A stretch of 10,098 bases of DNA from Hyphomicrobiales bacterium (GCA_028290125.1 JAQGKM010000484.1:1-10098), one strand, 5' to 3'. Positions 1-5,870 are shown, numbered from the stretch's first letter. Program-made: numbers and translations. Notes: a model not told the origin generated them from the sequence alone.

Positions 1-335
1 CGCGCGCCGGCGTCACTGCGCGCGAGAAAGTCGCCGATCTCGTCGATGAAGCCCGCCTCCGGCGCACGCCCGGCGCGCAGAAGAAATACGTTCGGTCCGC
101 GCGCGATTTTCAGCGCATGCGCGATGATCATCCCGGCGTCGACGCTCTCGACGAATTCGCATCCGGCGTGATCGGCGATGTCGGCCAGTTCGCTGCCAGC
201 CAGACCCGCCAGCGTGACGTCGCGCACGAGGCCTTCGATGGCGGCGGGGACGAGCGCCGCGAGCGTGCGCACGAGCGCGTCCGGCGGGACCGGCGCCTGG
301 CGTGCGTCTGCGGCGAGGATAATGGCGGAAAGCAT
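1..335 (-). CDS. Degenerate GT2-like glycosyltransferase, N-terminal part (runs off left edge)
   Basis: An open minus-strand frame starts with ATG at 335 and continues without a stop to the left edge, giving 111 residues of a longer protein. A strong GGGAGGGG ribosome site lies just upstream of the start. The protein opens with MLSAIILAADA and continues with TLAALVPAAIEGLVRDV. This has the cadence of the first beta strand and helix of GT-A fold family 2 glycosyltransferases, which typically read 'MLSVIIPT... TLAALVP... LVREVIVADGGS'. In this copy the usual acidic nucleotide-binding residues of the 'DGGSTD' segment appear as AGLAGSE, so catalysis is doubtful. Family assignment is by remembered similarity to short GT2-like proteins near radical SAM genes in Rhizobiales. 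The gene is divergent from the radical SAM gene. That the frame is coding is fairly sure; the product is less so. Confidence 0.6.
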   Translation of the reverse strand, partial: MLSAIILAADARQAPVPPDALVRTLAALVPAAIEGLVRDVTLAGLAGSELADIADHAGCEFVESVDAGMIIAHALKIARGPNVFLLRAGRAPEAGFIDEIGDFLARSDAGA

Positions 336-375
336 GCCCCTCCCTACACCATGGGCTGCGCCGGAAAAAGCCCGC

Positions 376-404
376 TTGACGACACGCTGCATGTTCCCTA
401 TTTG
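376..404 (+). promoter_or_regulatory. Predicted sigma-70-type promoter of the radical SAM gene
   Basis: TTGACG at 376-381 is a good -35 element. After 17 bases TATTTG at 399-404 is a fair -10 element, matching three of six consensus positions. Transcription would start near 410-412 and give a 5' leader of about 23 bases with AGGA at 424-427, six bases before the ATG at 434. This argues against the earlier in-frame ATG at 410. Prediction is by eye. Confidence 0.5.
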
Positions 405-407
405 TTC
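393..407 (+). promoter_or_regulatory. Putative LexA operator (alphaproteobacterial SOS box)
   Basis: The sequence GTTCCCTATTTGTTC is an exact GTTC-N7-GTTC direct repeat with a T-rich spacer end. This is the established LexA-binding form in Alphaproteobacteria such as Caulobacter, Rhodobacter and rhizobia. It covers the predicted -10 element, so bound LexA would block RNA polymerase. The first gene downstream belongs to a family annotated as photolyase-like DNA repair, which fits SOS control. LexA binding itself is inferred. Confidence 0.6.
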
Positions 408-421
408 TCATGTCGAGAACA
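403..421. repeat. Perfect 7-bp inverted repeat over the radical SAM transcription start
   Basis: TGTTCTC (403-409) and GAGAACA (415-421) are perfect inverted copies separated by five bases. The left arm contains the second GTTC half of the LexA-like site. It could be the operator of a dimeric repressor, an additional LexA contact, or chance. It lies at the predicted transcription start and ends just before the ribosome site. Confidence 0.5.
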
Positions 422-433
422 GCAGGATTCCAC

Positions 434-1594
434 ATGGCGCAGATGGCCGAACAGCGGATCGACACGGACACGCCGGTGGCGGCGCGGGTCAAGCCGCGCA
501 TCGTCCCCAAGGCGGCGCCGGTGGCCGCAGCTCCGGAAGAGATCCGGCGCGGACGCGGCGCGCTGAGCAATCCCTCGGGCCGCTTCGAAACCGAGCGGCG
601 CGAGGCGGTGGACGATGGCTGGAGCGTGCTGGAAGACCTGCCGGTCTTCAAGACGACCGTCACGCATGAGCGCCCCAAGACCATCATCACGCGCAACGAA
701 TCGCCCGACATCTCCTTCGACCGCTCGATCAATCCCTACCGGGGCTGCGAGCACGGCTGCACCTATTGTTTCGCGCGGCCGACGCACGCCTATGTGGGAC
801 TGTCGGCGGGTCTCGATTTCGAGACGAAGCTGTTCGTGAAGGACGGCGCGGCAGCCCTCCTGGAACGCGAATTGTCGGCGGCGAACTACCAGCCGAAGAC
901 CATCGCGATCGGCGCCAACACCGATCCCTATCAGCCGATCGAGCGGCAGCACCGCATCATGCGCTCGCTGCTCGAAGTGCTGGCGCGCCACAACCACCCG
1001 GTCGGCATCGTCACCAAATCGGCGCTGGTGACGCGCGACATCGATCTGCTCGGGCCGATGGCCGCGAAAGGGCTGGCGAAAGTCGCCCTGTCGGTCACGA
1101 CGCTCGACCGCAAGCTCGCGCGCTCGATGGAGCCGCGCGCCTCGACGCCCGAGCGCCGCATCGAGGCGATCCGCCAGCTCTCCGCCGCCGGCATCCCCAC
1201 GACCGTGATGGTCGCGCCGATCATTCCGGCCGTCACCGACGCCGAGATCGAGACCATCCTGACCCGCGCCCACGAGGCCGGCGCGCGGGAAGCCGGCTAC
1301 GTCATGCTGCGCCTGCCGCTCGAGGTGGAGGACGTGTTCAGCGAATGGCTGCTCGTCCACGCGCCCGACAAATATCGCCACGTCATGTCGCTCGTCCGCT
1401 CGATGCGGGACGGCAAGGCCTATGATTCCACCTGGGGCAAGCGCCAGACCGGCTCGGGACCCTACGCCTGGATGACGGGCCGGCGCTTCCAGATCGCCTG
1501 CGAGCGGCTCGGCCTCAATGTGCAGAAGCGGCGGCTGCGCACCGACCTTTTCATCAAGCCTGTGCGCGAGGGCGCGCAATTGTCCCTGTTCTGA
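434..1594 (+). CDS. PA0069-family (SplB-like) radical SAM protein
   Basis: This 386-residue protein belongs to the COG1533 'DNA repair photolyase' (SplB-related) radical SAM group, PA0069 branch. The cluster-binding motif GCEHGCTYCF gives C-x3-C-x2-C at Cys105, Cys109 and Cys112, which would hold the [4Fe-4S] cluster that cleaves S-adenosylmethionine. The flanking NPYRGC and RPTHAYVGLSAGLDFE segments are typical of the family, as is the AQLSLF C-terminus. The N-terminal ~75 residues are a low-complexity, Ala/Arg-rich lead. The start at 434 has AGGA six bases upstream; an in-frame ATG at 410 lies at the predicted transcription start and lacks a ribosome site. The true substrate is unknown: spore photoproduct lyase activity should not be assumed in a non-sporulating bacterium. 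An SOS-type operator precedes the gene, and the VOC gene follows after 35 bases, probably in the same transcript. Confidence 0.93.
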   Translation: MAQMAEQRIDTDTPVAARVKPRIVPKAAPVAAAPEEIRRGRGALSNPSGRFETERREAVDDGWSVLEDLPVFKTTVTHERPKTIITRNESPDISFDRSINPYRGCEHGCTYCFARPTHAYVGLSAGLDFETKLFVKDGAAALLERELSAANYQPKTIAIGANTDPYQPIERQHRIMRSLLEVLARHNHPVGIVTKSALVTRDIDLLGPMAAKGLAKVALSVTTLDRKLARSMEPRASTPERRIEAIRQLSAAGIPTTVMVAPIIPAVTDAEIETILTRAHEAGAREAGYVMLRLPLEVEDVFSEWLLVHAPDKYRHVMSLVRSMRDGKAYDSTWGKRQTGSGPYAWMTGRRFQIACERLGLNVQKRRLRTDLFIKPVREGAQLSLF

Positions 1595-1629
1595 TTTTTT
1601 CAGCGGCCCCACATTTTCCGGAGATCGCC

Positions 1630-2055
1630 ATGCGCCTGTTTCCCGGCCTGTCGGTTCTGACGCTCGGCGTCAGCAGCGTCGATCGCGCCACCCTGTTCTA
1701 CGAGCGCCTCGGCTGGCGGCGCGCCAGGGACGCGAGTTCGCGGGCCGAGACCCTGTTCGAACTCAACAACCTTCTGTTGCGTCTGGCGCCGAGCGACGCG
1801 CTGGCCGCCGACCTCGGCGCGCCCGACGGGCATGTCTACGCCGTCCATGGCCAGCACTATGGTGACGAGCAGGCGATTCGCGACGCGCTCGAGCAGGCCG
1901 AGCGCGCCGGCGCACGGCTGTTCGAGGGCGTGCGCGCCCGACCCGGCCCCGGCGCCAGCGCCGCCTTCTGCGATCCGGACGGCCATGTCTGGGAGCTGGT
2001 CTATGACCCGCGCCGCCTCCCCGCAGCCGACGGCAGCGTGCGGCTGAGCGAGTGA
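1630..2055 (+). CDS. VOC (glyoxalase/bleomycin-resistance fold) protein
   Basis: The 141-residue protein has the two beta-alpha-beta-beta-beta modules of the vicinal oxygen chelate superfamily. The first runs from LSVLTLGVSSVDRATLFYERLGW (residues 7-29); the second ends with FCDPDGHVWELVYDP (113-127). Glu122 in 'WELV' sits where the C-terminal metal ligand normally lies, but the usual His/Glu ligand of the first strand appears to be replaced by a small or hydrophobic residue near Thr11. Either metal binding is incomplete or the ligand comes from elsewhere. The substrate cannot be predicted: family members include glyoxalases, extradiol dioxygenases and drug-binding proteins. GGAG at 1620-1623, six bases before the ATG, supports the start. 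The short gap after the radical SAM gene and the lack of a terminator suggest co-transcription. Confidence 0.85.
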   Translation: MRLFPGLSVLTLGVSSVDRATLFYERLGWRRARDASSRAETLFELNNLLLRLAPSDALAADLGAPDGHVYAVHGQHYGDEQAIRDALEQAERAGARLFEGVRARPGPGASAAFCDPDGHVWELVYDPRRLPAADGSVRLSE

Positions 2056-2071
2056 TGCCCGCTGTCCACAG

Positions 2072-2089
2072 GGGCGCGGCGCCCGCCTT
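2072..2089 (+). terminator. Possible weak terminator after the VOC gene
   Basis: A GC-only inverted repeat, GGGCG-CGG-CGCCC (2072-2084), lies 16 bases after the VOC stop and is followed shortly by GCCTT and a TTT run at 2088-2090. The stem is only five base pairs and the T-tract is short, so this may be chance in GC-rich DNA. Confidence 0.25.
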
Positions 2090-2148
2090 TACACCCAGCC
2101 CGCCGCCATGCAGAACAGCGGCTCACCCCTCTGGCGCGCTTGCAGGTC

Positions 2149-2793
2149 ATGCCGCACTTCCGCATCGAGAGACGGCATCTGAAGGACGCCCGCTGGCCGG
2201 TCGCCGGCGTCGACGAGGCCGGGCGCGGTCCGCTCGCCGGGCCGGTCGCGGTGGCGGCCGTGATTCTCGACCCTGAAAACCTGCCGCGCGGGCTCGACGA
2301 TTCGAAGCAGCTCGACTGCGAGGAGCGCGAGCGCCTCTACGCGATCATCATGAAGAAGGCGCTTTGCGTCAGCGTGGCGCTGGCCTCGGCGCGCGAAATC
2401 GACACGGTGAACATCCGCCAGGCGACGCTCGGCGGCATGCGGCGGGCGCTCGCCGGCCTGTCGATCCGGCCCGTTCATGCGCTGATCGACGGCAACGACA
2501 TTCCCAAGGGTCTCTGCTGCAACGCAGAATTCCTGATCAAGGGCGACGGCATTTCATTTTCAATCGCCGCCGCCTCGATCGTCGCCAAGGTGACGCGCGA
2601 CCGGCTGATGAAGAGGCTCGCGCTGCATTATCCGCATTATGGATTCGAGAGCCACGCGGGCTACGCCACCAAGGCTCACCTCGCGGCGCTCGCGGCGCAC
2701 GGCCCCTGCCCCTACCACCGGTTTTCCTTCTCGCCGCTGAAGCCCGACGCCGAGGCCGCCGCGCCTGCGCAGGACATGCTCGCGGACGCCTGA
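2149..2793 (+). CDS. rnhB: Ribonuclease HII
   Basis: RNase HII cuts the RNA strand of RNA-DNA hybrids and nicks at single ribonucleotides misincorporated in DNA, starting ribonucleotide excision repair in the cytoplasm. The signature GVDEAGRGPLAGP begins at residue 20. The four carboxylates expected for the two-metal site are present: Asp22, Glu23, Asp114 (ALIDGND) and Asp151 (KVTRD). The motifs DDSKQL (50-55) and AASIVAKVTRDR are also typical. At 214 residues it is of normal length. The chosen ATG has only a close AGG at 2144-2146; an in-frame TTG at 2140 would add three residues and has no better ribosome site. The VOC gene ends 93 bases upstream. ccrM follows in the same direction, but probably with its own promoter. 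Confidence 0.95.
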   Translation: MPHFRIERRHLKDARWPVAGVDEAGRGPLAGPVAVAAVILDPENLPRGLDDSKQLDCEERERLYAIIMKKALCVSVALASAREIDTVNIRQATLGGMRRALAGLSIRPVHALIDGNDIPKGLCCNAEFLIKGDGISFSIAAASIVAKVTRDRLMKRLALHYPHYGFESHAGYATKAHLAALAAHGPCPYHRFSFSPLKPDAEAAAPAQDMLADA

Positions 2794-2795
2794 CG

Positions 2796-2837
2796 TTAAC
2801 GGCCGGAAACTCTCGTTGATCGATTTTAACCAAATCG
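2796..2837 (+). promoter_or_regulatory. Possible CtrA-type sites in the ccrM upstream region
   Basis: Two TTAAC half-sites lie on the plus strand: TTAACG at 2796-2801 and TTAACC at 2826-2831, with starts 30 bases apart (about three helical turns). The second is the core of a perfect inverted repeat, CGATTT (2821-2826) and AAATCG (2832-2837) around TAACC. CtrA recognises TTAA-N7-TTAA and is known to control ccrM in Caulobacter and some rhizobia. Neither half-site here has a perfect partner at the N7 spacing, so the assignment is tentative. TATCCT at 2855-2860 could serve as a -10 element. Confidence 0.4.
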
Positions 2838-2938
2838 TCGCGAAGCGGCACACCTATCCTTCACCGTCCTAAACCTCGTCTTTACCGGGTTCGCTCAAAT
2901 TCATGAGCGTTGAGTTTGCGTATCACCCGGTGTTGTTC

Positions 2939-4135
2939 ATGAGTATCGCACGTGCCGGGGCGTCCCGCTCCAAACCCCAGATTGATGTAATGCGTACTGG
3001 GGTTTCGGTGCGGCGCGCAAAGGCGGTTTCGGCTCCTGTTGCGAGCGTTCCCGTCAGCCTGCCGCTCGACGAAATCCTGCTCGGCGACTGCATCGCCGAA
3101 ATCAACAAGCTGCCGGCGAATTCGATCGACCTGATCTTCGCCGACCCGCCGTACAATCTGCAACTCGAAGGTGCGCTGTCGCGCCCCGACCAGAGCGTCG
3201 TCGACGCCGTCGATGACGATTGGGACAAGTTCGCGAGCTTTTCCGATTACGACACATTCACGCGCGACTGGCTGACAGCCGTGCGCCGAGTGATGAAGCC
3301 CGACGCGACGATCTTCGTCATCGGCTCCTATCACAACATCTTCCGCGTCGGCGCCATCCTGCAGGATCTCGGCTATTGGATCCTCAACGACATCGTCTGG
3401 CGCAAGAACAACCCGATGCCGAATTTCCGCGGCCGTCGTTTCACCAATGCGCACGAGACGATGATCTGGGCGACGAAGAGCGCGTCGGGCAAGAACTACA
3501 CGTTCAATTACGAAGCGCTGAAGGCCGGCAATGAAGATTGCCAGGTGCGCTCCGACTGGCTGCTGCCGATCTGCACGGGCGGCGAACGCCTGAAGGATGA
3601 ATCGGGTCGCAAGACGCATCCGACGCAGAAGCCGGAGTCGCTGCTCACGCGCGTCATTCTTTCCGCGTCCAACAAGGGCGACGTGATCCTCGATCCGTTC
3701 TTCGGCTCGGGCACGACCGGCGCCGTCGCGCGCCGACTTGGACGCCATTTCATCGGCACGGAACGCGACACTGTATACGCGAAGGCGGCGCGCAAGCGTA
3801 TCGATGCGGTCGTTCCGCTGCCCGACAATGCGCTCGCCATCGCGCCGACAAAACGCTCCGAGCCGCGCGTCGCCTTCATGAGCGTCATCGAGGCCGGTCT
3901 CATCCAGCCCGGCGCCCTGCTGACCGATGCCAAGCGCCGCCATCACGCGATGGTGCGGGCCGACGGCTCTCTCAACCTCGGCCAGATCATCGGCTCGATC
4001 CACAAGGTTGGCGCTCTGGCGCAGGGACTTCCGGCCTGCAACGGCTGGACCTTCTGGCACATCGAGCAGGACGGCAAGCTCGTCTGCATCGACGAGATGC
4101 GCTCGGAAATGCGCGCGCAGATGCGCGAAGCCTGA
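2939..4135 (+). CDS. ccrM: CcrM-type adenine-N6 DNA methyltransferase (GANTC)
   Basis: This cell-cycle methyltransferase uses S-adenosylmethionine to methylate the adenine of GANTC, in Alphaproteobacteria acting mainly on newly replicated DNA late in the cell cycle. It has the beta-class order: catalytic FADPPYNLQL first (DPPY at residues 69-72), then the central target-recognition part including SYHNIFRVG and NPMPNFRGRRF, then the cofactor-binding DPFFGSGTTG (252-261). The last ~85 residues, from VAFMSVIEAGLIQPGALL to the end, match the RAMA-type domain that CcrM uses for DNA recognition. This separates it from restriction-linked methyltransferases lacking that tail. No restriction gene is nearby. 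The start is uncertain: ATGs at 2903, 2939 and 2990 are all in frame and none has a strong ribosome site. I chose 2939 (398 residues; MSIARAGASR) because related proteins begin similarly; 2903 would give 410 residues. Confidence 0.93.
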   Translation: MSIARAGASRSKPQIDVMRTGVSVRRAKAVSAPVASVPVSLPLDEILLGDCIAEINKLPANSIDLIFADPPYNLQLEGALSRPDQSVVDAVDDDWDKFASFSDYDTFTRDWLTAVRRVMKPDATIFVIGSYHNIFRVGAILQDLGYWILNDIVWRKNNPMPNFRGRRFTNAHETMIWATKSASGKNYTFNYEALKAGNEDCQVRSDWLLPICTGGERLKDESGRKTHPTQKPESLLTRVILSASNKGDVILDPFFGSGTTGAVARRLGRHFIGTERDTVYAKAARKRIDAVVPLPDNALAIAPTKRSEPRVAFMSVIEAGLIQPGALLTDAKRRHHAMVRADGSLNLGQIIGSIHKVGALAQGLPACNGWTFWHIEQDGKLVCIDEMRSEMRAQMREA

Positions 4136-4142
4136 GCCGACT

Positions 4143-4415
4143 CTACTCGAACCAGATCGACAGCCCGGCCTCCTCGGCCGCGGTTTCGATGGCGTCAAGA
4201 ATGGCGCCGAGATCCTCGATCGAGATCTCGGGCGCCTCGCTCTCACCTTCAGCCGCCGCCCAATGCGTCACGACATCGAGTTCGACGTGCACATCGTCGC
4301 CGGCCAGAACGGCCGGCACGTCGACGCTGCGGTCGCGAAGTTCGACGTGAAAGGCCTTGCCGTCAAAAGTGGCGAGCGGTTTGCGTCGTCCCCGCGCGGG
4401 CGGTGTCTTGTTCAT
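4143..4415 (-). CDS. Small acidic hypothetical protein (90 aa)
   Basis: I do not recognise a named family. The protein begins with a basic stretch (MNKTPPARGRRKP) and continues with FDGKAFHVELRDRS, DDVHVELDVVTHW and a strongly acidic C-terminal half rich in Glu and Asp (ISIEDLGAILDAIETAAEEAGLSIWFE), likely a helix followed by a short strand. There is no signal peptide or membrane segment, so it is probably cytoplasmic. The start at 4415 has GGAA six bases upstream. An ATG at 4421 is too close to that site, and the longer open frame reaching 4508 only reads through the dispersed repeat, giving the artefactual CERSEAI/FARNDE-type peptide. It is tail-to-tail with ccrM, seven bases apart, and divergent from the small membrane protein gene. 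Confidence 0.65.
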   Translation of the reverse strand: MNKTPPARGRRKPLATFDGKAFHVELRDRSVDVPAVLAGDDVHVELDVVTHWAAAEGESEAPEISIEDLGAILDAIETAAEEAGLSIWFE

Positions 4416-4430
4416 CGTCATTTCCAATTC

Positions 4431-4512
4431 GTCATTGCGAGCGAAGCGAAGCAATCCGGAGACCCCGCGTGCGGCCTCTGGATTGCCACGTCGCTTCGCT
4501 CCTCGCAATGAC
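4431..4512. repeat. Dispersed palindromic repeat, copy 1 (REP/MITE-like)
   Basis: The 82-base element has GTCATTGCGAG (4431-4441) paired with CTCGCAATGAC (4502-4512), and inside them AGCGAAGCGA (4440-4449) paired with TCGCTTCGCT (4491-4500) and GCAATCC (4451-4457) paired with GGATTGC (4480-4486). The whole could fold into one long hairpin. The arm sequence is familiar as a very common intergenic repeat of Rhizobiales. It lies between two divergent small genes. No target-site duplication is evident, and GAGGC continues the right arm to 4517. Confidence 0.9.
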
Positions 4513-4537
4513 GAGGCTAAAGACCGGGATATTCGTC

Positions 4538-4720
4538 ATGTTGGCGTGGATAGCATTTTCAGGCTTCGTCTGCATCATTTGCGGCGTGCTCGGGTTCGGC
4601 GCGCTGGTCGCGCTGACGCCGATGATGCAGGGAATGGTCCTGCTCGTCATGGCGATCGCCGGCATGATCCTGCTCGGCTCCTTCGAGGCGCATGAAGCGA
4701 GCCGCCGCGACGAACCGTGA
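4538..4720 (+). CDS. Small two-helix membrane protein, hypothetical (60 aa)
   Basis: The 60-residue product is almost entirely hydrophobic up to residue ~51 and ends in a charged tail (EAHEASRRDEP). Two membrane segments are visible, about residues 3-27 (AWIAFSGFVCIICGVLGFGA) and 33-51, separated by TPMM. It probably sits in the inner membrane as a helical hairpin; function unknown. The start at 4538 has GGGA at 4526-4529, eight bases upstream. An in-frame ATG at 4508 would add ten residues but lies inside the dispersed repeat, and the still longer open frame is repeat-derived. The stop is three bases from the end of mutY, which is tail-to-tail with it. It could be spurious, but codon use downstream of the repeat is GC-rich at third positions like its neighbours. 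Confidence 0.55.
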   Translation: MLAWIAFSGFVCIICGVLGFGALVALTPMMQGMVLLVMAIAGMILLGSFEAHEASRRDEP

Positions 4721-4723
4721 CGT

Positions 4724-5764
4724 TCATCGTTCGAACGAACGCGCATGCTCGACGATCTTGCGCATGACGCTCGGCAGCGCCTCGTCGTCCAGCACCGCGT
4801 CGCCGACATAACGCGCGCCGTCAGGCGCCGGCGCATCGTGCTGCGCGACGAAGATCGTGAGACGCAGCGCAAAATGCGTGAACACATGTTCGACCGAGCC
4901 GGGCAAGCGCCGCCAGTTTGCCTCGACGGGCGCATGCTGCAGGGCTTGCGCGAGTTCGAATTCCGCGCTCCACGGCGTGCCGGGGATTTCGGTCATCCCG
5001 CCGAGCAGGCCTTTGGGCGGGCGCGTGCGCACCAGCACCGCGCCGTCCTTGCGACGCAGGAAGAATGCGGCGCCGGCGCGCGCCGGACGCTCGGCCTTCG
5101 GCGCCTTCACGGGATACATGTCCTGCTGCTGCGCGAGGCGCGCCGCGCAGCCCTCGTTCAGCGGACAAAGCGCGCAGGCGGGACGTCGCGGCGTGCAGAT
5201 CGTGGCGCCGAGATCCATCATCGCCTGCGCGAAATCGCCCGCGCGCAGATCCGGCGTGATGGAGTCCATCGCGGCGCGCACCAGCGTCTTCGCGCGCGGC
5301 ATCGGCTCGGCGATCGCAAATAGGCGCGTGACGACGCGCTCGACATTTCCGTCGACCACGACCGCGCGTTCGCCGAACGCGATCGCTGCAATGGCCGCCG
5401 CCGTATAGGGTCCGATGCCCGGCAAGGCGCGCAGGCCCGCTTCGGTATTCGGGAAACGTCCGCCGTGCTCGGCCGCGACCTGTTGCGCGCAGGCATGCAG
5501 ATTGCGCGCGCGGGAGTAATAGCCGAGCCCCGCCCAGGCGCGCATGACGTCGTCAGTCGGCGCGGCGGCCAGATCCTCGACGCGCGGCCAGAGCGCGAGA
5601 AACTTTTCGTAATAGGACTTCACGGCCGCGACGGTCGTCTGCTGCAGCATGATTTCCGACAGCCACACCGCATAGGGATCGGCGGCGACGCCCGGCGCCG
5701 CGCGCCACGGCAGATGGCGCCGGTGGCGGTCGTACCAGGCGAGCAGGCGTTGCGCTTCGGTCAT
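4724..5764 (-). CDS. mutY: Adenine DNA glycosylase MutY
   Basis: MutY removes adenine mispaired with 8-oxoguanine (or guanine), preventing G:C to T:A transversions. The 346-residue length is typical. The catalytic Glu37 lies in WLSEIMLQQT, and Asp138 lies in VVDGNVERV, at the same positions as in the E. coli enzyme. The helix-hairpin-helix ALPGIGPYTAAAIAAIAFG spans 113-131. The [4Fe-4S] loop is complete: Cys190-x6-Cys197-x2-Cys200-x5-Cys206. The C-terminal third is the NUDIX-like 8-oxoG recognition domain, with KGLLGGMTEIPGTPW and an FTHF segment. The gene starts at ATG 5764 with only a poor ribosome site, and is divergent from the DUF721 gene across a 121-base gap filled mostly by a dispersed repeat. 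It is tail-to-tail with the small membrane protein gene. Confidence 0.96.
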   Translation of the reverse strand: MTEAQRLLAWYDRHRRHLPWRAAPGVAADPYAVWLSEIMLQQTTVAAVKSYYEKFLALWPRVEDLAAAPTDDVMRAWAGLGYYSRARNLHACAQQVAAEHGGRFPNTEAGLRALPGIGPYTAAAIAAIAFGERAVVVDGNVERVVTRLFAIAEPMPRAKTLVRAAMDSITPDLRAGDFAQAMMDLGATICTPRRPACALCPLNEGCAARLAQQQDMYPVKAPKAERPARAGAAFFLRRKDGAVLVRTRPPKGLLGGMTEIPGTPWSAEFELAQALQHAPVEANWRRLPGSVEHVFTHFALRLTIFVAQHDAPAPDGARYVGDAVLDDEALPSVMRKIVEHARSFER

Positions 5765-5790
5765 GCCGCTTGATCTAGAATATTTGCCTC

Positions 5791-5870
5791 GTCATTGCGA
5801 GCGCAGCGAAGCAATCCATCTTCGGCAAGCGTTGGATGGATTGCCGCGTCGCTGCGCTCCTCGCAATGAC
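5791..5870. repeat. Dispersed palindromic repeat, copy 2 (REP/MITE-like)
   Basis: This 80-base element has the same architecture as copy 1: GTCATTGCGAG (5791-5801) with CTCGCAATGAC (5860-5870), AGCGCAGCGA (5800-5809) with TCGCTGCGCT (5849-5858), and GCAATCCATC (5811-5820) with GATGGATTGC (5835-5844). The arms differ from copy 1 by a paired change (C5804/G5854 here, A4444/T4496 there). GCCTC at 5786-5790 precedes the left arm, mirroring GAGGC after the right arm of copy 1. The element separates mutY from the divergent DUF721 gene; the DUF721 ribosome site lies just beyond it. Confidence 0.9.

Noticed and set aside
13..732. 239-codon minus-strand open frame at the left end
   Set aside because: It is in a different frame from the GT2-like gene, which has a strong ribosome site, and its product is repetitive Arg-rich sequence.
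398..1612. 404-codon minus-strand open frame opposite the radical SAM gene
   Set aside because: It mirrors the coding frame of a clear radical SAM protein and has typical antisense composition (many Arg, Asp, His, Gly).
2061..2072. DnaA-box-like CTGTCCACA upstream of rnhB
   Set aside because: It has two mismatches to TTATCCACA, is single, and lies in no AT-rich or origin-like context.
2939..4135. ccrM as part of a restriction-modification or defence system
   Set aside because: No restriction endonuclease or other defence gene is nearby, and the C-terminal RAMA-like domain and neighbourhood fit the orphan cell-cycle enzyme.
2882..4246. 454-codon minus-strand open frame opposite ccrM
   Set aside because: Antisense shadow of ccrM with no domain signature; it also overlaps the more convincing 90-residue gene.
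4724..4745. GTTCATCGTTCGAACGAAC palindromic cluster at the end of mutY
   Set aside because: The GTTC spacing (N3) is wrong for a LexA box and the sequence is inside the mutY coding end, so it is probably coincidental.
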